Source of the DNA: Henriciella litoralis
GTDB taxonomy: Bacteria > Pseudomonadota > Alphaproteobacteria > Caulobacterales > Hyphomonadaceae
Direction of reading: 5' to 3'
Length of the DNA: 64,000 bases
Assembly: GCF_002088935.1 (NCBI RefSeq)
Contig: NZ_NCSS01000006.1
Location: 1,024,407-1,088,406 of the forward strand
Shown here: positions 25,969 to 33,596 of the stretch, one piece after another
Layout: every line of letters starts with the position of its first letter
How positions within the stretch are numbered: the stretch's first letter is position 1
Notes under the pieces: generated by a model
Databases searched by the model: none
Seen by the model: the letters and a program-made list of their open reading frames with translations, nothing else
Told to the model about the DNA's origin: nothing
Translations under genes and position numbers: made by a program

Positions 25969-27696
25969 ATGAAAACCGCTTCAGACGCTCCAGAAAACAG
26001 ACGCCGGCCACTGATGGGCACCATGCTGATGGCAGCATGTGTCGCCGCCGTGATGGCCCTGTTTTTCATTTTTGCGGCCCAGCGCTTCCCGGACCTTTCC
26101 TCACAAAAGATTGAAGCTAAAGAGGTGAGTGTCCTGCCGCATTCGGGCCCGGGCCCCTTTCGTCGGCGAATGGTGAATGAGGAGGTCTATGACCTCAACT
26201 CAGCCTTTAAAATTCCCATCAGAACACGTCGTCAGTACACTTACGCCTTCACGGTAGACCAGGTCCCGCCTCAAGGCGGCGAGGTCTTTGCGCCCTATGT
26301 CGGGGGCGCAACAGAGGTCTATCTGAACGGTGTGAGAGTTGGCTCGGACACCGATGCCGATGTTCATTTTCCCGGCCTGGCGCGGCGGTACATCTTACTG
26401 GATATTCCGGTCGATTCCTATCAGTCCGGGATAAACAGACTGACGATTGTTGTAACTCCGGACCTCTCATATGCAGGGTTACCTGAGCTTTTTGTTGGCC
26501 GCAGAGATGACTTTCTTGATGCTCAGGCCAGACAGGCTGGTGGGCTTAAGATCCTGCATTTCGTTCAGATGGCGACCGGGGCAATCATTGTCTTTTTGGC
26601 CGCGGCAGGCTTCTTCGTTCGGGCGAGGTTTGGCGTCTACCTTCCATTGATGCTGATCGGTTCGGGCCTCATCGTTTTAGCGTATCTGAGCACGGCGCAC
26701 CGCTTGCCCATAGCCGGTTTGCAGACAGACCTCGCGCTTTCCACGTATGGCATAATGGGACTTTCGTGCCTTGGTCTGGCGCGATGCCTGCCGATGAATG
26801 ATCGCCCCGTACTCATGGGTCTGTGGGGGGTGGGGATCGCATCCAGCCTGATTGCAGTTGCTTTTCTTCTGCCTATCCAGCGGCCGCCGTCGGCGCAGTT
26901 ACTGACTTATCTTATCGTGGCCGGGCTCACCCCGTTTGGGGTATACGCAGGCTTGACGTCATTGCTTGAGGACAGACGTCTTGCCAAGCGGTCGCAGGCG
27001 GAACTCCAGAAAGTGGTTTCCAGGCAGCAGGCCATCATCTCGGCGCAGGAAGCTGCAATTGAGGAAGGCCTGAAAGCAAAAGGTCGACTCGAAGAACGCC
27101 AGCGTCTGACCCGTGATATTCATGATGGCATTGGTGGACAGCTTCTCTCGCTGCTCGTGCGGGTGCGGGGCGGAGACATAAGTTCAGCTGAAATTGAGAA
27201 TGACCTTCAGTATGGTCTCAATGACCTCCGCCTGATCGTCGACTCCATGGATCATTCTGAAGGATCCTTCGACAGCGCACTTGTCACATTCAAGGCTCGC
27301 GCCCAGGCGCAGCTCATTGCTGAAGGTATCGCGTTGCGATGGGAACAGTCTGATCCGTTTGTTCCGACATATTTCGGCCCCGCAGCTATCCTCAACATTT
27401 ACCGGCTGATGCAGGAAGCTGTAACGAACGCTATGCGTCACGCCGACTGCGATGAGCTGTTTATCTCTATTTGCCGCGAGACTGAAAGTGATGATCTCGT
27501 GATCACCATTGCGGACAATGGCGTTGGTTTCGCGACAGGCGGTGACCCTGCTGCGGGTCAGGGCCTCAAGAACATGCGTTACCGGGCCCGGATACTAAAC
27601 GGGAAGCTGGATATTTGCGAAAGCGCGTCCGGGGGAGTGCGGATACAGCTTACGGTCGAACCTGAGAACAGGGCGGCGAGCCCCGTCACGGATTGA
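25969..27696 (+). CDS. Membrane sensor histidine kinase (HisKA_3/NarL type)
   Basis: About 575 residues. One N-terminal transmembrane segment, an extracytoplasmic part of ~170 residues, then a bundle of six to seven membrane segments (IIVFLAAAGFFV ... FGVYAGLTSLL) in the manner of 7TM-DISM sensors. A coiled-coil linker leads to the HisKA_3 domain with RQRLTRDIHDGIGGQLLSLL (His385) and a HATPase_c domain (LMQEAVTNAMRHA, IADNGVGF, GQGLKNMRYRA). The ATG at 25969 is used; a GTG 15 codons earlier is possible. It converges on the response regulator gene and overlaps its end by 11 bp. It probably phosphorylates that regulator. Confidence 0.9.
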   Translation: MKTASDAPENRRRPLMGTMLMAACVAAVMALFFIFAAQRFPDLSSQKIEAKEVSVLPHSGPGPFRRRMVNEEVYDLNSAFKIPIRTRRQYTYAFTVDQVPPQGGEVFAPYVGGATEVYLNGVRVGSDTDADVHFPGLARRYILLDIPVDSYQSGINRLTIVVTPDLSYAGLPELFVGRRDDFLDAQARQAGGLKILHFVQMATGAIIVFLAAAGFFVRARFGVYLPLMLIGSGLIVLAYLSTAHRLPIAGLQTDLALSTYGIMGLSCLGLARCLPMNDRPVLMGLWGVGIASSLIAVAFLLPIQRPPSAQLLTYLIVAGLTPFGVYAGLTSLLEDRRLAKRSQAELQKVVSRQQAIISAQEAAIEEGLKAKGRLEERQRLTRDIHDGIGGQLLSLLVRVRGGDISSAEIENDLQYGLNDLRLIVDSMDHSEGSFDSALVTFKARAQAQLIAEGIALRWEQSDPFVPTYFGPAAILNIYRLMQEAVTNAMRHADCDELFISICRETESDDLVITIADNGVGFATGGDPAAGQGLKNMRYRARILNGKLDICESASGGVRIQLTVEPENRAASPVTD

Positions 27697-28351
27697 TGTC
27701 GATCAGACCGCTCTGAAGTGCTTCGAATATCGCCTCATTGCGTGAATGCACGCTCAGTTTGCGGTAAATGGACTTGGTGTATTCCCTGACTGTGTTGAGC
27801 TTTATCTCCAGAACGTCTGCTGTCTCCTGATAGGAGAGGCCCCGGGAGAACATCACCAGGATGTCCTTTTCACGTGGTGTAATAGTGCTTTCCGTCGCCA
27901 CTGGGAGCAAAGGTTCGGCCTCGGCGGTGGTTTTCAGGAGTGTCAGAAGGTGGGTTGCCGCTTGGGGGCTGATCGGATTGTCACCAGACATCACGGATTC
28001 AATCGCCTGTTCGATCTGAGAAGGCGGCGTATCCTTTAACAGATATCCTTGCGCTCCCGCCTGCAAAGCAGCCAGCACGCTGACCTTATCTCCGAGCACA
28101 GTGAGAATAAGCGCTTTTGTTTTTTTTGTTTCCTGGAGATCGGCGACAAAATCCATCCCACTTCCATCAGGAAGCTGCAGGTCGACCAGACAGATATCGC
28201 TTGGATGCACCTGATACATTTGGCGCGCTTCTAAAAGGGTTTCTGCGGCAAAGGCGAGTGACAGTTTTTCAGAACGCGCAACGATTTTTGAGAAATGCGC
28301 ACGCATACTGAAATTGTCTTCCAGAATGCCAACCCTGACAATTTCGGTCAC
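27686..28351 (-). CDS. NarL/LuxR-type response regulator
   Basis: 221 residues. Receiver domain with acidic pair E11-D12, phospho-acceptor Asp57 in CLVDLQLPDGSG, and the K in LLKDTPP; LuxR helix-turn-helix at ~160-215 (TPREKDILVMFSRGLSYQETADVLEIKLNTVREYTKSIYRKL). GTG start, whose first bases overlap the stop of the upstream exported-protein gene (GTGA), so translation is coupled. It is the last gene of the 30186-27686 operon. The kinase gene lies tail to tail with it instead of in the same operon. Confidence 0.93.
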   Translation of the reverse strand: MTEIVRVGILEDNFSMRAHFSKIVARSEKLSLAFAAETLLEARQMYQVHPSDICLVDLQLPDGSGMDFVADLQETKKTKALILTVLGDKVSVLAALQAGAQGYLLKDTPPSQIEQAIESVMSGDNPISPQAATHLLTLLKTTAEAEPLLPVATESTITPREKDILVMFSRGLSYQETADVLEIKLNTVREYTKSIYRKLSVHSRNEAIFEALQSGLIDINP

Positions 28352-29580
28352 TTCAATGCCTCATCAGCTGGGGGAAGTGTATCACGTGCCCAGCATGTCC
28401 CGTGTGGCTGGTCTTTGATGTCGATCCATACCCTGTCCTCCGGGTCGTGTGCGGATCGAGGGGCCGCCACAGCGCTGAAACTGCCCTGATGATAATCAAG
28501 CACTCGCCAGTCTGCGCCGAACTGTTCTGCGCAATAGGCATTGGCCTCTGAGAGTGTGCCGAATTTATCCCCTCTTACGGGCGGCGTGAAATCTATCTCC
28601 CCGCCAACCCAGAAATTAGCGACAAAAACCCTGACGTCTTCCGGTATGTCGGCGGACATGGTTGGCACTGACGATCTGGTGTCTATAAAACAGGCTAGAG
28701 GCAGAGCATCGCTGCATAGTCTGTCTCCGTAGATCGGATTGCAGTGCGGAGAGGTCCATACACTGTTACAGGCCAGGAACTGAAAATCCACGCTGGTGTC
28801 GCTTGTTGGTTTGTAGGGTGCAAAAGTTAGTCCCGCGGGTTGGGCGGGCTCTGAGCAGACAGCCATCGCCGAGAAATCTGCGGTTGTGTCGTCGTAAAAC
28901 AGTATTTCCAAAGTCACAGGGCCATCATCCTTCTGCAAAAAAGACAGAAGGTCGGAGTATTCTCGAAATGCACCATAATCTTGGTCAGGATCATTAGACT
29001 TGAACCTGATGTCTTTCAGGCGTGCCGAAAACACATTGTCGGGCGTCCTGCTCCAGCCCGGCACATCAGATAGGGTCTGAATGTGGTTGTGAAATGCGTT
29101 GGGGTTGTAGAACTCACCGTTGTGGCCGGGAAGGCTAAGATCTCCCAGCGCCAGATAGTCGTTACTTTCCCGATCTGGATCGGCGATGCGGGTAACGAAC
29201 AGCCCGCTTGAGATACGCGGGGGCATCTCGAAGAAATCAATCAGAACCTTGTCCTGTCCGGGTTCATCATATTGTCGCCGAACAGGGAAATTATAAAAAT
29301 GTCCCGGATACGCAGATAAACGACCGCTATTTCGCGATGGCTCAGGGGTGTTGGCTTGGAAATTGTCGTCAACGCCGTTCATCAGAATATGCTTGGTCTG
29401 GCCGTAACGACACTGGAAATTCAACAGAGCTCGATAGCCGCTTCCCGCGCCATAAGGGTCAGGGCCGACAGCTCTGTTTGCTGGGCCGTGCAGGCCGAAC
29501 ACCAAAAATAGCCCGCCAACCACACCACCTGAAATGACAGCGCTCATCAGGCTCAGAATAATAATTGTCCATCTGGACAT
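28348..29580 (-). CDS. Exported/membrane-anchored protein with C-terminal cysteine module
   Basis: 410 residues from ATG 29580. An N-terminal hydrophobic segment (WTIIILSLMSAVISGGVVGGLFLVFGL) anchors it; the rest is predicted outside the membrane. The last ~120 residues form a module shared with the next gene upstream: C-x-P-x-GD-x-x-C-x4-PL-x-CF, then DANA[FY]C, WRV, RVWIDIKDQP and TCW, with aligned cysteines. I do not recognise the family; the pattern recalls disulfide-rich lectin-like folds only weakly. It lies between a paralogous exported protein and the response regulator and may be a surface or ligand-sensing partner of that system. Confidence 0.7.
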   Translation of the reverse strand: MSRWTIIILSLMSAVISGGVVGGLFLVFGLHGPANRAVGPDPYGAGSGYRALLNFQCRYGQTKHILMNGVDDNFQANTPEPSRNSGRLSAYPGHFYNFPVRRQYDEPGQDKVLIDFFEMPPRISSGLFVTRIADPDRESNDYLALGDLSLPGHNGEFYNPNAFHNHIQTLSDVPGWSRTPDNVFSARLKDIRFKSNDPDQDYGAFREYSDLLSFLQKDDGPVTLEILFYDDTTADFSAMAVCSEPAQPAGLTFAPYKPTSDTSVDFQFLACNSVWTSPHCNPIYGDRLCSDALPLACFIDTRSSVPTMSADIPEDVRVFVANFWVGGEIDFTPPVRGDKFGTLSEANAYCAEQFGADWRVLDYHQGSFSAVAAPRSAHDPEDRVWIDIKDQPHGTCWARDTLPPADEALK

Positions 29581-29640
29581 AAGTGAGAACACCCCCTCGG
29601 GTATCTGCTGTGAACCTCAGACCCCTATAGAAAATCAGTT

Positions 29641-30186
29641 TTATCTGGACCAACACGTCGCATCAGGCTGATCCTTGATATCGATCCAGACCCGGGAGTT
29701 TCCGGAGCTTGGCATACCATAGCCTTTGAGGGTCCAGCCACCTCCATCATGAAAGCTCGCCACACGCCAGCCTTCACCGAATGTTGACGCGCAAAAGGCA
29801 TTTGCGTCTGCCAGCGCTTTGAACCGATTTCCCCGTTGAGGCGGCGTTGATGCAAAAATTCCCCCCGTCCAGTAAAGCGGGTCATCCAATGTTTCAGGTA
29901 CCGGTGCATCAATGTCCCGAAAACAGAGTAACGGCCTTTGTTGGTGGCATTGTGTATCACCGTGATAAGGATCGCATGCGTGCCGATTTTCGGCATCTGA
30001 TCCACATGAGGCACTGAAAAAGTTGTCAGCCCCCTTTGCCGGGTCGCCAGCGTTTTCTCCATCGGGCACAAAGGTAAGTCCCATGCCTTCTATTTCTTTT
30101 GGAGGCGGATCAGCATGGACGACTTGAATAGTCAGGCAGAGAGTCGCCAGACTCCAGATAGCAATGGCAAAGAGATTCCTGAGCAT
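29641..30186 (-). CDS. Small exported protein with the same C-terminal cysteine module
   Basis: 181 residues with a signal peptide (LFAIAIWSLATLCLTIQVVHAD). The mature protein is little more than the module described for 28348-29580: CDPYHGDTQC, RPLLCF, ADANAFCASTFGEGWRV, SRVWIDIKDQPDATCW. The start at 30186 is preferred to a longer open frame because AGGTG lies seven bases before it. It is the first gene of a three-gene operon ending in the response regulator. A candidate operator lies 38 bp upstream. Confidence 0.72.
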   Translation of the reverse strand: MLRNLFAIAIWSLATLCLTIQVVHADPPPKEIEGMGLTFVPDGENAGDPAKGADNFFSASCGSDAENRHACDPYHGDTQCHQQRPLLCFRDIDAPVPETLDDPLYWTGGIFASTPPQRGNRFKALADANAFCASTFGEGWRVASFHDGGGWTLKGYGMPSSGNSRVWIDIKDQPDATCWSR

Positions 30187-30514
30187 GATACGACACCTAA
30201 AAGGTGTGACCCGTTCTTGTAACCACATGATGATGTGGGGCGAGCGTACGACCATCGGGTACGCTGCTGCGGGTGAAGGGTTACGCTGATATGTGAGGCC
30301 AAAGGGGATGAAAAATCAGCAGATATCTGCACCTGTCTGGCCGAACGGATCGCCTTCCTCGGCAAGATAGTGACCCAGAATATCCATCAACTATGCCCTT
30401 CGATCAGGTGATAATGATTGCCCAGCGTTTGAAGATTACGCGCCCAACCGGGTGAGTTTGCTCTCGTGCGTTGCCCTTAATGCAGGGGCCAGATGTGACG
30501 TCGCCAGCCTTTTC
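30187..30514. other. Intergenic region upstream of the exported-protein operon
   Basis: 328 bp without a convincing gene. It holds the palindrome CACATGATGATGTG at 30224-30237 and the promoter of the 30186 operon. The rest shows no repeat, RNA gene or conserved open frame that I can support. Confidence 0.5.
30224..30237. promoter_or_regulatory. Palindrome CACATGATGATGTG (second copy of the operator)
   Basis: Near-perfect copy (13 of 14 bases) of the palindrome at 25892-25905, placed 38 bp upstream of the first gene of the operon that ends in the response regulator. The outer bases are also alike (CCACAT ... ATGTGG). Two copies in the promoters of one kinase/regulator neighbourhood make a shared operator likely. 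Confidence 0.65.
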
Positions 30515-31522
30515 TCACCCCTCGCGCCTGTCCCAGGCCTGAAGCAGGACCTCCCGCTCCGCCTCGTCAAACAGGTCCGGCGCGCCGAGCCCCCAGACGG
30601 TTTCAAGCATGGCGCTGCCGGCCGCCGCCCACGGGCCTATGAGCCAGCGTTCGTCTTCGTCTTCCTCAAAAGCTGCAGCCCCATCGATCCGCTCGGCCGC
30701 ATCCCAGACAGCACGATGAGCAAGCGACAGTCCGTGGCCGACAGGTGATTTCAGATTATTCGCCGCTCTTACGACCCCGCGCATGTCCCGGTCCGGCGTA
30801 TTGTCCGTTCCCGTCGCCAATGCCTGCCAGCGATGCCAGCCTTGAGAGGTGAGGTCTGCTGCGTCCGGATGACGATGCCCCGCGAGCCTTTCAGCACCTT
30901 CGCGATCAAGGCCGCCTGCGAAACGCAGGGCCCGCTCCACCTGCTCACCATACGGACCGAACAGATTGTGCGTCGGCATCTCCCGGACGATCTTCACCGA
31001 AACGCATCGTGTATAGTTTCCGCGATGATCCTGTGGCTCCAGCCTGTCCAGAACCCGCGCCAGCCAAAGCCGGCCCGGCCAGCGAGCGACCGTCACATCC
31101 CGTAGGCTGTGATCCACAATGATCCATGGCGGTTCTCGGGACGGGTTCGACACCACCGTCCCCTCTTTGGCGTCCGCAAACCGGCCAAGCTTGTCATCGG
31201 AAAGATAGATGAAACCTGTCTCAACGGCTTTCATGCGATAGGCGCGCCAGGCGACGTCTTCATCGGGAAAATACTCGGCGACCCCAGGCATGTGTCGATC
31301 AAGGTGGTCAATATCCAGAACGCTGCCATTCGGAAGGCCAATCTCCACGATCCCGGCGAACTCACCGCTCCAATTGGATACTTCGATCGTCCAGCCATTG
31401 CTGGCGCGATATGAAACATCGCCATTGATACGCTCCTGCGGATCGTAATCAGGTACAAGCGTCACATCGCCCGTCTCGATCTGTTTTAGAACACCTAAAA
31501 CATCATCTTCCGTTACGTTCAT
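30515..31522 (-). CDS. Unrecognised cytoplasmic protein
   Basis: 335 residues, no export signal. The N terminus (VLGVLKQIETGDVTLVPDYDPQERINGDVSYRASNGWTIEVSNWSGEF) looks like a compact beta domain; the central and C-terminal parts have HRHPDAADLTSQGWHRW and a C-terminal acidic stretch (FEEDEDE). I cannot assign a family. ATGA overlap with the LprI-like gene upstream indicates one transcript and coupled translation. Whether it is an immunity-type or metabolic protein is not shown by the sequence. Confidence 0.68.
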   Translation of the reverse strand: MNVTEDDVLGVLKQIETGDVTLVPDYDPQERINGDVSYRASNGWTIEVSNWSGEFAGIVEIGLPNGSVLDIDHLDRHMPGVAEYFPDEDVAWRAYRMKAVETGFIYLSDDKLGRFADAKEGTVVSNPSREPPWIIVDHSLRDVTVARWPGRLWLARVLDRLEPQDHRGNYTRCVSVKIVREMPTHNLFGPYGEQVERALRFAGGLDREGAERLAGHRHPDAADLTSQGWHRWQALATGTDNTPDRDMRGVVRAANNLKSPVGHGLSLAHRAVWDAAERIDGAAAFEEDEDERWLIGPWAAAGSAMLETVWGLGAPDLFDEAEREVLLQAWDRREG

Positions 31523-32256
31523 TCATCTGAATCCGGCGCGGCCCAGCATCGGACAAGATCAATCGCTTCAATCGGAGCGACGCTATTGGGAAAAATTTCG
31601 ACCAGGTCTCCGATGATGTGATCTTCACCAGCAGATTTGACCCGCAAGAAGAGATTGTCCCAGCCATACGGCGTCACTTCTATAAAACCGTTGCGGGCAA
31701 GAAGAATGTCCGCTTTCGTCAACTGGTCTTCATCGAAAGGCATGTCCGCATCAGGAGCCACTTCGGCATAAACACCATCGCTGTCCACATAGAACCGGAA
31801 TGAAGCCTGTTTGGCGCCGCAGCTCTCAAACCAGACGCCATTCAGCCAGCTGAGATCGTCATCTGTAATCGTGTCCGTCGTCACCTCATAAAGCGACTGC
31901 AATTGCGTAGTCCGCGCCGCGGTCAGCTCTGCAAGGCAGACCAGCTCATCCTCATGGCGGGTGGTGCCGCCGCTCATCAGGCGAAAGACGGCGGCGCAAT
32001 GCGCATCTCGATAACTCGACCAGGATGTCTGCCCCAGCTCCAGACTGTCGCGGATGTCATCAGGCTCGACCATGTAATCCTCGAACCCGTTACTCTCGAT
32101 TTTGGTCTCGATAGCTGCCAGCGTTTGTTCCATTTGCGCGTCGACCGCTTCAAACGCTTCTTGCGCCAAGCACATGTCTTCCTGAAAGTCGCAAGCAGGT
32201 TCCGCCTGACTGCTCAGAGCGAGCATGGACAATGCCGCAACCAATATAAGTCTCAT
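31519..32256 (-). CDS. LprI-like periplasmic protein (lysozyme-inhibitor/DUF1311 type)
   Basis: 245 residues with a signal peptide (MRLILVAALSMLALSSQAEP). The mature N-terminal part fits the LprI pattern: paired cysteines CDFQEDMCLAQ, W-S-S-Y-R-D-A-H-C, the GGT stretch, and CLAELTAARTTQL. LprI domains bind and inhibit lysozyme in some bacteria; the additional ~120-residue C-terminal half is not part of that domain. The ATG at 32256 begins the signal peptide, with AGGGGGA eight bases upstream. Cotranscribed with 30515-31522. Confidence 0.8.
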   Translation of the reverse strand: MRLILVAALSMLALSSQAEPACDFQEDMCLAQEAFEAVDAQMEQTLAAIETKIESNGFEDYMVEPDDIRDSLELGQTSWSSYRDAHCAAVFRLMSGGTTRHEDELVCLAELTAARTTQLQSLYEVTTDTITDDDLSWLNGVWFESCGAKQASFRFYVDSDGVYAEVAPDADMPFDEDQLTKADILLARNGFIEVTPYGWDNLFLRVKSAGEDHIIGDLVEIFPNSVAPIEAIDLVRCWAAPDSDE

Positions 32257-32328
32257 GAATATAGTCCCCCTGATAAAACGTTCGATAAGCTCGATCCGGC
32301 TTATCACGACGTAAAAAAATGGCTTTTC

Positions 32329-32775
32329 CTAGGTCGGATCTGGTTCGTCTTGCATCGGGCACCATCGCTCGGCATCGAACCAGCCAGCCCCCACATAATC
32401 GTCGGTAAATTGCGCAATGGCAGGCGAGCCTATCTCAGGGCAATTCCACTCCCGTAAACCCAACTCTTGCACTGGGATCAGGCGTTCCTGTTCGGCTGTG
32501 TCGGCAATGTCGCGTCTTATCTTCCGGATGTGCGGCGCTCGTGTTTCGAACCATTCGCGCTTTTCTTCAAACCAGGCCAGACATTCCGCGACCTGTTCCG
32601 ACGTAAGCGCAAAAATCTCATAGGTGCGGATCTCTTCCCCAGCATCGCTGTTGAGGTGGAACCAGACGTCTTTGCCTGCCCATTGCGCGAGCCCGGACAC
32701 CGGACCGTCATACCAATCCCGCCAGCAGATCAGACGGATCTCGTTGCCTTCCTCGAGTTTCGCTGCGGTGTCCAT
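32329..32775 (-). CDS. Unrecognised small protein
   Basis: 148 residues, acidic (pI visibly low) with no export signal: repeated W and E residues (WFEEKREWFETRAPHI), and a conserved-looking GLREWNCPEIGSP near the C terminus. No family recognised. It ends close to the LprI-like start and lies 2 bp after the gene upstream, so it belongs to the same minus-strand run. Confidence 0.65.
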   Translation of the reverse strand: MDTAAKLEEGNEIRLICWRDWYDGPVSGLAQWAGKDVWFHLNSDAGEEIRTYEIFALTSEQVAECLAWFEEKREWFETRAPHIRKIRRDIADTAEQERLIPVQELGLREWNCPEIGSPAIAQFTDDYVGAGWFDAERWCPMQDEPDPT

Positions 32776-32776
32776 T

Positions 32777-33364
32777 TCACGCTAGTCTCTTTCTCAAACG
32801 CTTCACGACCGTCTCTCGCGCCTGCCTTGTCAGGAAGACGTGAGGAATTCTCATCAGGAACGGCCAATAGACAAAATCATCCTGCCTTCGGTGCGACGCG
32901 CAGATATAGTCTATCAACTCTGCGGTGCTTGCGCGATCAAATGCCCACAAATTCTGATTCCGATACTCAATTTGAAAATAGGCTTCCCTTGGCCAGTCCA
33001 GAGTATGCTTGCTGCGTTTGCCACAGGAGCCGCAGACGAGTGTCCCCCGCCAATCGCTCAAGGGACGGAACTTATGTTCCGAATGTGCCCAGTCCTCGAT
33101 TTTATAGCCGCGCGGAAGATCGCTTATCGTCCGGAGGGTATTGCCCATAAGTTGATGGTAGTAGATCGCTGCATGATAGTTCTGCCCATCCGCACCTGCC
33201 TGCTTCAGGCAATCGAAGTGTTTCGATTTTTCAAACCAACGAAGATCATCGTTCGTCTTTATCCTGACGCGTTCCGCATACTCGAAAGCAGCTTCACCTC
33301 CACATTCGGGGCACGTGACAGCCACACGGTGCGGCATGACGCTATAATATGAATATGAACTCAC
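32777..33364 (-). CDS. Unrecognised protein with zinc-ribbon-like cysteines
   Basis: 195 residues. Two CXXC pairs, CPECGGEA near residue 18 and CGSCGKRS near residue 112, could form a zinc ribbon. The middle part (YHAAIYYHQLMGNTLRTISDLPRGYKIEDWAHSEHKFRP) and the C-terminal LIDYICASHRRQDDFVYWPFLMRIP are not assigned to a known family. GTG start at 33364 supported by AGGAGG nine bases upstream. First gene of the minus-strand run of four unknown genes. Confidence 0.68.
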   Translation of the reverse strand: MSSYSYYSVMPHRVAVTCPECGGEAAFEYAERVRIKTNDDLRWFEKSKHFDCLKQAGADGQNYHAAIYYHQLMGNTLRTISDLPRGYKIEDWAHSEHKFRPLSDWRGTLVCGSCGKRSKHTLDWPREAYFQIEYRNQNLWAFDRASTAELIDYICASHRRQDDFVYWPFLMRIPHVFLTRQARETVVKRLRKRLA

Positions 33365-33596
33365 CTGGCCTTGCCTCCTCCCCCGTTCGCAGACAGCTTA
33401 TCCGGAATATCCAAGATTGGAGTAGGCGAGACGTGCTTACGCAGCTTTAAGACACCCGACCTGATCGGCCTGGGATCTCAGGTGATTTCTGGAAGCGGCG
33501 GAGCGGATTTACGGGCCGCCCAGAACGACCGCATCAATACAAATCCGCTGACAATTCTCGCTTAGCGACCGCAAACCGGCGGGGTTCGTCTCCGCC

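Noticed and set aside
27497..27506. GTGATCACC inside the kinase gene
   Set aside because: Partial match to the operator in a coding region, expected by chance.
33371..33565. 64-codon open frame between unknown and aldehyde dehydrogenase genes
   Set aside because: No ribosome site, no domain, and no neighbour link.
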